53,255 nt of DNA, taken from Streptomyces viridosporus. Lineage in GTDB: Bacteria > Actinomycetota > Actinomycetes > Streptomycetales > Streptomycetaceae. Each line of letters starts with the position of its first letter. The stretch's first letter is position 1. Made by a program: the position numbers and the translations under genes. The notes under the pieces are model-generated. The model was given only the letters and a program-made list of their open reading frames with translations, was not told the origin of the DNA and did not search any database. Shown here in pieces: positions 26,114 to 32,073 of the stretch. The stretch is taken from the NCBI RefSeq assembly GCF_002078235.1, contig NZ_MSGP01000126.1:1-53255 (forward strand), in the 5' to 3' direction.

Positions 26114-26875
26114 TCACCAGGGGTTCGCGCGCCGTAGCTGCATCTTGCCGCGCTGGTTCTCCTCGAATGCCTCTTCCTCGCGCGCCTCGGCCAGCGCCGG
26201 TAGCTCGGCCTCAATGGTGTCTAGATCCTCGGCTAGCAGGGTGCCCGCTCGAATGCCGCTCGGGTCGTCCACAAGCCGGCGAATGACGCTCAGCGCTTCG
26301 GCCAGCGCGGGAGCACTCCAGCCGTGGTTAGAGGGCATGTAGCGCGTGTGGTTCTCGCCTAGGAGATCCCGCAGCGTGTAAACGCCTAGGAGGTTGTATA
26401 GCTCGGCCAGCGCGGGCACGTTCGCCTCTAGCTCAGCGAATGCCGACAGCACCGTTTCACGCCGCTTTAGGAATTCCGGGATGAGCGCCTGTCGGTACTG
26501 CTCGATAAACGCGCGGTCGCTGAATAGCGCGTCATATGCCTTACGGGCGGTGACCAGCCGGGGCAGCATGGCGCGGAATGCGGACAGCGTGCCGTCTACG
26601 GCTAGTTCCGCCTCCATCACCTTTACGGCGGTCCCGGCCGGTGCAGCCTTACCGGTGGACGCAGCGCGGGCATGTGCGGCCCGAGCCTCTAGCCGCACGT
26701 CCTCGGCCGCCTCGGCGCGCTGATAGTAGAGATCCGATAGCCGGTCCATTTCCCGCACAACGGTCTGTAGTGCCTGCCACCGGTCCTCGGCAACCTTCGG
26801 TGCTAGGGTCCCATGACGCTTATTGCGCATCATGAAATCGTGGTTCGGGGTGATTAGGTCTTCCGGGGTGGGCAT
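26114..26875 (-). CDS. Hypothetical 253-aa helical protein
   Basis: 253 aa, predicted almost entirely helical, with long charged helices (residues about 30-80 and 150-190) and an acidic C-terminal helix ending EENQRGKMQLRRANPW. AGGAG lies 9 nt before the ATG. No family recognised. It follows the 92-aa gene after 22 bp, so the two form an operon placed between the helicase and the small terminase, where satellites keep their morphogenesis genes. A role in capsid remodelling or replication is possible but is only position-based inference. Confidence 0.6.
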   Translation of the reverse strand: MPTPEDLITPNHDFMMRNKRHGTLAPKVAEDRWQALQTVVREMDRLSDLYYQRAEAAEDVRLEARAAHARAASTGKAAPAGTAVKVMEAELAVDGTLSAFRAMLPRLVTARKAYDALFSDRAFIEQYRQALIPEFLKRRETVLSAFAELEANVPALAELYNLLGVYTLRDLLGENHTRYMPSNHGWSAPALAEALSVIRRLVDDPSGIRAGTLLAEDLDTIEAELPALAEAREEEAFEENQRGKMQLRRANPW

Positions 26876-26897
26876 TTGGGTTACTCCTCGGGTGTGC

Positions 26898-27176
26898 TTA
26901 AAGCCAGGGGGCGTGAATGCGGTTGAAGATGCGGGCGGCTAGTTCCTCGGCGTCGAAATCGGCCGGTGGCTCGACGTCGGCGCGCTCGGCCTCTCGCGCT
27001 GCGTTCCGCTCGGCGTAGTGCTCAGCCATCATGTCGTTGTGGCTAACAGCGGGGGATTCGGCCCGACGCTCGGTAATGAGTCGATCGGCATTCTCGGTCG
27101 AACCCTGCTGCATTCGCGCGCTATTGAGCCGGGAGGTTGAACCGTCCCCCGGTGTCGTCATGTCATGTGAAGTCAT
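26898..27176 (-). CDS. Hypothetical 92-aa protein
   Basis: 92 aa; GGAGG lies 7 nt upstream of the ATG. The first half is Ser/Thr/Asn rich and likely disordered; the second is acidic and helical (AERNAAREAERADVEPP...) with a hydrophobic end (ARIFNRIHAPWL). No family recognised. First gene of the pair with the 253-aa protein; a strong intrinsic terminator ends just before its ribosome site. An earlier in-frame start exists but lies across that terminator. Confidence 0.55.
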   Translation of the reverse strand: MTSHDMTTPGDGSTSRLNSARMQQGSTENADRLITERRAESPAVSHNDMMAEHYAERNAAREAERADVEPPADFDAEELAARIFNRIHAPWL

Positions 27177-27196
27177 GGGGTTTCCTCCAGGAACGC

Positions 27197-27253
27197 AAAA
27201 AGGGCCCCTACTCGCCGTGGTCTCTGTTCCAGACCAACAGCGGGCAGGGGCCC
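27197..27253 (-). terminator. Intrinsic terminator/attenuator before the 92-aa gene
   Basis: Minus-strand GGGCCCCT (from 27253) pairs with AGGGGCCC, with an inner TGGTCT/AGACCA stem, followed by UUUUUG. It ends about 10 nt before the ribosome site of the next gene, the same arrangement as at 25181-25240. Confidence 0.7.
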
Positions 27254-27350
27254 GATCGGTGAGGGGTCCGCCGCATAGCGCGCGTGACATCACAACTCAC
27301 CGAAGAATTAGGGGGATTGCGGGGAACAGCCGCAAAGGGGGAACCGGGGC

Positions 27351-27378
27351 CACACCTCAACGTTTAAGGGTGACCAGC
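27351..27378. repeat. Element repeat family 1, copy 2
   Basis: CACACCTCAACGTT then TAAGGGTGACCAG, matching the copies at 25251 and 29412 over the first 13 bases and keeping the AGGG(G)TG...ACCAG end. It lies in the 532-bp non-coding stretch downstream of the helicase. Confidence 0.65.
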
Positions 27379-27472
27379 GAAGGACCGGCCGAGGAGAGCA
27401 CGACCGGTCCACGCTGACCGAGGAGGACACCCAGATATCCCGAGAGGACGAACGCAGAACGCCGTCACGATA

Positions 27473-27495
27473 CAGAGAGTGTGTTGGTAAAGACG
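27473..27495. repeat. Element repeat family 2, copy 1
   Basis: CAGAGAGTGTGTTGGTAAA then GACG. Copies at 29642 and 29739 share CAGAGAGTG-GT-GGTAAA. Copy 1 lies downstream of the helicase gene, copies 2 and 3 upstream, so the family brackets the replication module. Confidence 0.65.
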
Positions 27496-27599
27496 AAACG
27501 CCGAAAGGTCCGGAATAGCGCACGCCTACCGGCATTCGTTACTGGACCGGTACCGAGCCGGCGAGGGGTCAGCGGAAAGGCCGCGAAAGCATGAGAGTG

Positions 27600-27666
27600 G
27601 GTAACAGTTTTCTTGTTACCTGTACCTTCTCCCCATACGTATATGGGAGCTAGGTACAGGTAACAA
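27600..27666. other. Candidate replication origin (nested inverted repeats)
   Basis: Two perfect 15-bp arms, TTGTTACCTGTACCT (27613-27627) and its complement (27652-27666), enclose a 24-bp spacer that is itself symmetric (CTCCCC, ATACGTAT, GGGAG). A further GGTAACA at 27600-27606 pairs with TGTTACC at 27614-27620. The motif GTTACC/GGTAAC thus occurs three times in 67 bp, next to A/T-rich DNA, just past the 3' end of the SF3 helicase gene. P4-type and PICI origins are built from such iterons. No U-tract follows on the minus strand, which argues against a terminator. Confidence 0.5.
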
Positions 27667-27708
27667 CTTTCCTGTGACCGCCCTTCCGTTAAACGGCCCT
27701 TCCCGCTG

Positions 27709-29166
27709 TCAGCGCTGCGTCTGGTCGAGAATTCCGGGGCCGAACGGCTCGGGCGTGACGATGTGCGCGGGCGGGTCGGACAGTAGGTAAATTCCCCGGT
27801 ACATCCAACCCTTGCCCTTGCGCTGCACCTCGGTTACGCCGTTCGTCTTTAGGTGGTTCTTGACGTTGCTCGGGGAATACTTGGCGGACTTGTCGCCGTT
27901 ATCCTCGCGCCATTCCTTCAACTCGCGGTTGAAGTCGGACCGCTTCACTTCGCTGTTGTCGTCGTAATCGAAAACCTCACCGACGAGAGGCTTTAGCGGG
28001 TCCACCTCTTCCTTGTGATGCTCGGTCGCAGCGATGACGCTAAGCGGGTCGCGTAGTCCCTCGCTGTAGTACCGAACAGCACCACGCACGACCCATGCAG
28101 CCACGCCCTCACGCTCCGGCCCCTGAATCGTCGGCTCTAGGTCCGGGTCGCGCCGGTCCGCGAAAGACTGCCCGAACAGAACGGCCTTAGTGCGGGCCCA
28201 CAGCGCAGCACCACCCGAACCGAATTCCGGTAGGTAGTTGGTTGCGAGCACGATGGTAAATGTCGGATCGAAAGAGAACACCTTTCCGTGCAGGTGCCGG
28301 GTGCTGATTCGGTCCCCGCCGGATAGGTTCTTGAGTAGCGCCGTATTCATCGGCACACCCTGGTTGCCTTCCTGCGCGACGACGAGCCGCTTACCGCGCA
28401 GCGCTGCGATTTGCTCGGTGTGGACAGCCTGCCCGCGCACGTTCTCAAACACGGTGAACGGCACCTCATGGACTACGTCATGCCCGAACACCTTTTGCAT
28501 GGTGCGAATGGTGGTGCCCTTGCCGTTCCGGCCGTGTTCCCCGTACCAAACGCCGAGGGCGTGTTCCCGCACCTCGCCGGTAATCGCCATGCCTAGGAAG
28601 GTCTGGTAATACCGCTGTAGTTCGACGTCACCGGGGAAGATTTCCTCAACGAACCGATCCCAGCGCGGGCACTCAGCATCGGGCACGTAATCGACATTGG
28701 CGCACTGCGTCAGCATGTCGGCCGGATTATGCGGCCGTAGTTCTCCGGTGCGGAGATCCACGGTGCCATTCCGGAACGTCAGCAGGTGCCGCGCTGTGTC
28801 GAGATCATCGACGGTTGCACTGAGCTGCGGGAGGACGGCCATTTCGGCAACCATGGCGCGGCGCTGGAAATTAACCAGCATCTTGTTAGCCGCAGCGGCG
28901 GCCCAATTCATGTCGGCCGGATTGTCGGCCCCGTGCCGCATAAGGGTTCGCGCTGCGTCGGTGATCGCCTGCATAGCGGCCCCGTCGTCGCCGGTTGCTT
29001 CCCAGGTACGGCCATTCCAGCGGTACCAACCGACGTGCTGAACGTGCCGCAATTCGTGCCCGCACTGGTCGGCAACGAACCGCGCAAAGTTCACATGCCT
29101 AACCTCGGGGTCGATGCTTAGTAGTTCGCGCTGTCGGGTCCAGTATTCGGCGTTAAACGTGGTCAC
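27709..29166 (-). CDS. D5/P4-family SF3 replication helicase
   Basis: 485 aa. The N-terminal part is the D5_N/primase-C region (HLLTFRNGTVDLRTGELRPHNP). Then comes the superfamily-3 helicase core: Walker A YGEHGRNGKGTT, the acidic Walker B region KRLVVAQEG, and the sensor Asn in VLATNYLPEF. The C-terminal 90 residues (EVKRSDFNRELKEW... ) look like a winged-helix DNA-binding end. No N-terminal catalytic primase domain is present, so host or helper primase would be needed. It should open the element's origin. GTG start overlapping the previous stop (GTGA). Confidence 0.85.
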   Translation of the reverse strand: MTTFNAEYWTRQRELLSIDPEVRHVNFARFVADQCGHELRHVQHVGWYRWNGRTWEATGDDGAAMQAITDAARTLMRHGADNPADMNWAAAAANKMLVNFQRRAMVAEMAVLPQLSATVDDLDTARHLLTFRNGTVDLRTGELRPHNPADMLTQCANVDYVPDAECPRWDRFVEEIFPGDVELQRYYQTFLGMAITGEVREHALGVWYGEHGRNGKGTTIRTMQKVFGHDVVHEVPFTVFENVRGQAVHTEQIAALRGKRLVVAQEGNQGVPMNTALLKNLSGGDRISTRHLHGKVFSFDPTFTIVLATNYLPEFGSGGAALWARTKAVLFGQSFADRRDPDLEPTIQGPEREGVAAWVVRGAVRYYSEGLRDPLSVIAATEHHKEEVDPLKPLVGEVFDYDDNSEVKRSDFNRELKEWREDNGDKSAKYSPSNVKNHLKTNGVTEVQRKGKGWMYRGIYLLSDPPAHIVTPEPFGPGILDQTQR

Positions 29167-29387
29167 TTGTCGTTCTCCAGGAATGCTAGGGCGGCGGCGG
29201 CATTGCGGGCGGCGAGGTTACGGCGCGGCTTGCTTTCGGGAGCGTCGGCCGTCCGGTGCGGGTCGGGGAAGATGAGTTGATCGTTCGCCAGCGCGCCGGG
29301 GCCGTAGTCGTTGAGGAGTTCTAGCCGTTCCTCAACCCATACGATCAGCGCGTCTACGCGGGTCCGCTGCTTTTCTGCCTCGGTCAT
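29163..29387 (-). CDS. Hypothetical 74-aa protein coupled to the helicase
   Basis: 74 aa; GAGGAGG lies upstream of the ATG. N-terminal acidic/basic amphipathic helices (TEAEKQRTRVDALIVWVEERLELL), then PDPHRTADAPESKPRR and a final Ala-rich helix. No family recognised. Its stop codon overlaps the helicase start, so translation is coupled, and it may be a replication accessory. Confidence 0.6.
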   Translation of the reverse strand: MTEAEKQRTRVDALIVWVEERLELLNDYGPGALANDQLIFPDPHRTADAPESKPRRNLAARNAAAALAFLENDK

Positions 29388-29411
29388 TTCTTGGGTTCCT
29401 CCTCGGGTGAG

Positions 29412-29433
29412 CACACCTCAACGTTGAGGTGTG
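29412..29433. repeat. Element repeat family 1, copy 3: perfect palindrome
   Basis: CACACCTCAAC and its exact complement meet head to head, a 22-bp perfect palindrome, followed by GTTATC. It starts 1 bp from the stop codon of the zinc-finger gene and lies 25 bp before the start of the 74-aa gene, so it can act as an operator or as an RNA hairpin. Confidence 0.75.
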
Positions 29434-29434
29434 G

Positions 29435-29569
29435 TTATCGGGTGGTGCCGTAGGTCTTGCGCTGGTAGTAAGCGCGGCTGCGACATGAGCGACTGCAATA
29501 CTTCGGGCGAGTCCCGGTACCGCAGTACGGCGGGAGCGGATTACCGCATGTGCACTTAGGCGTGTGCAT
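29435..29569 (-). CDS. 44-aa zinc-finger-like protein
   Basis: 44 aa; GGAG lies 8 nt before the ATG. Cysteines in CTCGNPLPPYC and KYCSRSCRSRAYYQRK give a CxC...C...CxxxC arrangement typical of very small phage/plasmid zinc-binding proteins, with a basic end suited to DNA. Upstream of its ribosome site lies the palindrome at 29582-29595. It heads the run of genes leading to the helicase. Role in replication control is inferred from position. Confidence 0.6.
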   Translation of the reverse strand: MHTPKCTCGNPLPPYCGTGTRPKYCSRSCRSRAYYQRKTYGTTR

Positions 29570-29581
29570 GATTGGTCTCCG

Positions 29582-29595
29582 TTGGATCGATCCAA
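29582..29595. promoter_or_regulatory. 14-bp palindromic operator before the zinc-finger gene
   Basis: TTGGATCGATCCAA is perfectly symmetric and sits 13 bp before the ATG at 29569, partly over the ribosome site region. A dimeric regulator binding here would control the helicase operon. Confidence 0.5.
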
Positions 29596-29613
29596 AATTG
29601 GGCCAAAGAAAAA

Positions 29614-29631
29614 GCACCCTTGGCGGGGTGC
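29614..29631 (-). terminator. Intrinsic terminator upstream of the helicase operon
   Basis: On the minus strand GCACCC and GGGTGC form a 6-bp stem with a 6-nt loop, followed by UUUUUC. It separates the right-end genes from the zinc-finger/helicase operon. Confidence 0.65.
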
Positions 29632-29641
29632 CTACAAGGTG

Positions 29642-29664
29642 CAGAGAGTGAGTCGGTAAAGACT
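29642..29664. repeat. Element repeat family 2, copy 2
   Basis: CAGAGAGTGAGTCGGTAAA then GACT; 18 of 19 core positions agree with the copy at 29739 and all but two with that at 27473. Non-coding. Confidence 0.65.
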
Positions 29665-29738
29665 CCATGGGAGGGACAGCGAGCGCGCTAGCGCATTGGA
29701 CGTCGGTTGCGCGAACGCCACTCGCTTCCCTCGGGATA

Positions 29739-29760
29739 CAGAGAGTGAGTTGGTAAACCG
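29739..29760. repeat. Element repeat family 2, copy 3
   Basis: CAGAGAGTGAGTTGGTAAA preceded by GGATA, as in copy 1 (CGATA). The rest of the 534-bp gap between the zinc-finger gene and the 62-aa gene (29570-30103) shows a GCGCTAGCGC palindrome at 29685-29694, the terminators listed, and no gene I can support. Confidence 0.65.
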
Positions 29761-30051
29761 TAATGGCGGCGGACCGGACATTGCCGACAGGGTTGTTATG
29801 GCCCCGTTACTCGGTTTCTGAAATACCGTCAGATTTCAGCCGGCGAGTGCCTTATGTAACTCTAGGTGGTCATTCGGTTACAGCCCTTTAGGCGACCCTC
29901 TGGCGGCCGTTCCGGGGGCGGGTCGAGGGATTGGCCAGCGCAACAGCGAACGGCGCTCAGACGGCCGTGTGTGGCCTCCCTCGGGGTCGTTGTGCCCTCG
30001 GCGCTGGCATGGCCGTGAGAGCCGCTGTGTGGCCGTCTGCGGACAGCAAAG

Positions 30052-30084
30052 GGCCCCGCCCGGCCAGAGAGACCAGACGGGGCC
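30052..30084 (-). terminator. Terminator after the 62-aa gene
   Basis: GGCCCCG and CGGGGCC bracket a 19-nt loop; on the minus strand the stem is followed by CUUUGC. Almost the same sequence is found at the left end of the element (21893-21934). Confidence 0.6.
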
Positions 30085-30103
30085 AAGAGGCTGTCAGAGA
30101 GGC

Positions 30104-30292
30104 TTACAGGGCGTCCGGGGTGATGCCCGTTGTGATGGTGCCCTCCCGGTCGTATTCCTCCCGCAGTCGGCGGGCCAGTTCGGCTATGCCCGCCGCTATC
30201 TCCTCCGGAGTCTTCCCGCTTGCCTCCAGCGTTGCGACGACTACCGCCGTCGCCTCTACCCCGGCCACGTAACCGGCCTGAAAATTGCTCAC
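30104..30292 (-). CDS. Hypothetical 62-aa protein next to the integrase
   Basis: 62 aa from a GTG start with GGGAGAG 4 nt upstream. A short N-terminal Ala/Val helix, then TPEEIAAGIAELARRLREEYD, an amphipathic acidic helix. No family recognised. It lies 94 bp downstream of the integrase in the same direction but behind the integrase terminator, so it has its own promoter or relies on read-through. Size and place would suit a recombination directionality factor, without direct evidence. Confidence 0.55.
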   Translation of the reverse strand: MSNFQAGYVAGVEATAVVVATLEASGKTPEEIAAGIAELARRLREEYDREGTITTGITPDAL

Positions 30293-30344
30293 GTTCTCTC
30301 CCTGGTATCTCCGCTTTCAGCGGCACCGCTAACTCTAAATGCTC

Positions 30345-30376
30345 GGGGCCCGGCAGGAGTTGTCCCACCGGGCCCC
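30345..30376 (-). terminator. Integrase terminator
   Basis: GGGGCCCGG pairs exactly with CCGGGCCCC across a 14-nt loop, starting 10 nt after the integrase stop codon on the minus strand. Confidence 0.7.
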
Positions 30377-30386
30377 TGTAAGGCTG

Positions 30387-31829
30387 TCAGACGTCGGGCT
30401 GTTCGTTCCACTCAACCTGTAGCCGCGCCGGATTGAAGATGCGGCTACCGGGCTTGCCGGGACTCACCTCCAGCACCGCGAATGCCTCGGCCAGCGCATC
30501 CCGCCGGTCATCAATATGCGCGTCCTCCCACCACTGCGCGACCGTTAGGCCAGTGTCCACGGTCACCGTTCGCTGCTGCGGCGGCGTGCTCTCGATTTCC
30601 TCCCGCTTGGTTTGCAGCGCCGTAAGTCGCTCGAACAGTGCGGGAGTTGCACGCGTGGCAACCTGTGCCATCACGTCGGCAATCTCGGCGTCCACCGCTG
30701 CCAGTTCGTCTACGCCCTCGGTGATGACGTGATCGCGCATCATGCGCCGGTTACCCACAGCGCTCAGGTATCGCTCCGTGATGTGGTCCTCAATGACCTT
30801 TGCCCCCACGCTGACAGCCGCAGCGCACGTCTTCCCCACGCCTCGGGACATGCAACGGTAAGCGGCTGTCCGGCCGTTGCGCCGAACGACAGTCAGAGTT
30901 GCCCCACAGCTAAAGCACGTCAGCAGACCAGACAGCAGGCGGGACGGCTGACGGCCCATAGGCGTTGTGCGCTTTCCGGCCGGGTTGCACGCGGCTTTCA
31001 GCGCTGCGCTTTCCGCCTCGGTGACGATGGCCGGGAACGGGGCGAGGATTTCCCCGTCAGCGTCCCGGACAGGCTTACCGGCGCGCGACACTCGGCCGAG
31101 AATCGCGTCACCCGTGAGGACGTGCAGGAGTCCCCTACGGGTCCATTCCTCCGTGCGCCTCGGCTTGTAACCCTGATCATTCAGCCATCGGGCTACGCGG
31201 CCCAACGTGTGCCCGCTGAGTACGCGGTCCACGCATTCACGGATTGCCTCGGCCTCTCGCGGCTCGATAACCAGCGTCTTACCCTTACCGTCCTCGGACG
31301 GTACTGCCTTGTAGCCGTACGGAGTGAAGCCACCCCGGTACCGGCCAGCTTGCGCCAGTCGCCTGTGTGCTGCCTTGCTGCGTTCCCGCATGCGCTCACG
31401 TTCGGCGCGGGCAATCTCGGCCTGTAGCACGAACCGCATTCGGAACGTCTCGCCGTGATCGCTGTCCAGTCCCTTGACGTCGAGTAGACGAACCGGACGG
31501 CTGATAAGGCGGCCCGTATTCTGGTCCTTACCTTCGACCACATCGAGAAGTTGCGCGGCGACATTCAGACCCTCGCGGGTCAACCGGTCAACGTGCCACG
31601 TCAGCAGGACATCGGCCCGCCCGGTGCGAGCGTCCGCTATCCAGTTGAGGAATGCGGGACGGTCACGGAAACCGCCGGACAGTCCGTCATCGACGTGCAA
31701 CGCAACTTCGGTCAGTCCCTCGCGCTGGCACAGTTCGCGCAAGTCAGCGGTCATGCCATCAAGGGACAGGTTCGTGTCTGCGGCCTGGCGGCTGAGCCGC
31801 ACGTAGAGGCTTGCTCGGTTTTTCTTCAC
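30387..31829 (-). CDS. int: Large serine integrase of the element
   Basis: 480 aa. Resolvase-type N-terminal domain with the nucleophile in YVRLSRQ (Ser near residue 13), the conserved GGFRDRPAF and RADVLLTWHVDRLTR blocks, then a recombinase domain (GGFTPYGYKAV...; VARWLNDQGYKPRRTEEW), a zinc ribbon (CFSCGATL...YRCMSRGVGKTC) and a coiled-coil region after about residue 380. Such enzymes join attP and attB without help and need a directionality factor to reverse. The GTG start lies 25 bp from the attR core, with TATAAA 6 nt upstream and no ribosome site, so it seems leaderless. Confidence 0.92.
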   Translation of the reverse strand: MKKNRASLYVRLSRQAADTNLSLDGMTADLRELCQREGLTEVALHVDDGLSGGFRDRPAFLNWIADARTGRADVLLTWHVDRLTREGLNVAAQLLDVVEGKDQNTGRLISRPVRLLDVKGLDSDHGETFRMRFVLQAEIARAERERMRERSKAAHRRLAQAGRYRGGFTPYGYKAVPSEDGKGKTLVIEPREAEAIRECVDRVLSGHTLGRVARWLNDQGYKPRRTEEWTRRGLLHVLTGDAILGRVSRAGKPVRDADGEILAPFPAIVTEAESAALKAACNPAGKRTTPMGRQPSRLLSGLLTCFSCGATLTVVRRNGRTAAYRCMSRGVGKTCAAAVSVGAKVIEDHITERYLSAVGNRRMMRDHVITEGVDELAAVDAEIADVMAQVATRATPALFERLTALQTKREEIESTPPQQRTVTVDTGLTVAQWWEDAHIDDRRDALAEAFAVLEVSPGKPGSRIFNPARLQVEWNEQPDV

Positions 31830-31862
31830 AGGTGATTTATAGCGCACCTCGGACCTCTCGGT
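31827..31862. other. attR: element-side arm plus core
   Basis: CACAGGTG at 31827-31834 and the core CCTCTCGGT at 31854-31862. With the arm from the left end this forms the predicted attP: CACAGGTG, 19 bp, core, 14 bp, CACCTGTG. The centre of symmetry falls on the CT at the third and second core bases, the likely crossover dinucleotide. Confidence 0.7.
31836..31841 (-). promoter_or_regulatory. -10 element of the integrase promoter
   Basis: Reverse-strand TATAAA, 6 nt before the GTG start. A -35 with 17-18 bp spacing would fall on 31859-31865, that is across the core into flanking DNA, so its sequence differs between the integrated and circular forms. Confidence 0.4.
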
Positions 31863-32073
31863 GGTGCTGCACCTCGTGCGCGACCGGACAGGGCGGCGGC
31901 GGATCGCGGAGGTGCACGTGCTGGAACGGGACCCGTCGGGTCTGGTCCGGACGGTGCCGGCGCTGCGGTGGGGCCCGGAGGCCTTCGCGTACGAGCGGGG
32001 GTGGGAGCGGCTGCGGGGACTGCTGCGGACCACGGACCGCGGCAGCGGACCACGGGAGAGGGCCGGGGGATGA
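31861..32073 (+). pseudogene. tadA: Detached 3' end of tadA
   Basis: The remaining 70 codons of tadA (VLHLVRDRTGRRRIAEV...), beginning directly at the core. An in-frame GTG exists at 31861 but has no ribosome site, so separate translation is doubtful. Its TGA overlaps the tadB ATG, the coupling expected from the intact operon. Added to the 5' part it restores 403 codons without a frame change. Confidence 0.9.

Larger units (their letters stand above)
21791..31862. mobile_element. Integrated ~10.06-kb satellite-like element inside tadA
   Basis: Bounded by the 9-bp repeat CCTCTCGGT, which lies at both tadA breakpoints. The interior is visibly less GC-rich than the host, uses more A/T at third positions, and holds 15 predicted genes, all but one leftward. 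Recognisable: large serine integrase (right end), D5/SF3 helicase, P27-like small terminase, XRE-TPR regulator. Absent: large terminase, portal, capsid, tail, lysis, conjugation and partition genes. Joining the flanks at the core gives a 1212-bp tadA with no frame change. Best description: a replicating, packaging-dependent satellite (PICI-like) or a reduced prophage remnant; the first fits the retained gene set better. Confidence 0.85.

Noticed and set aside
27308..27535. A 75-codon leftward frame downstream of the helicase
   Set aside because: It overlaps both repeat families and has no ribosome site; better explained as non-coding control DNA.
27613..27666. A transcription terminator for the helicase gene
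   Set aside because: Stem symmetry would allow it, but no U-tract follows on the minus strand and the extra GTTACC motifs are unexplained; origin-like reading preferred.
29862..30368. A 168-codon leftward frame
   Set aside because: Out of frame over the better-supported 62-codon gene and through terminators; Gly/His/Arg-rich shadow composition.
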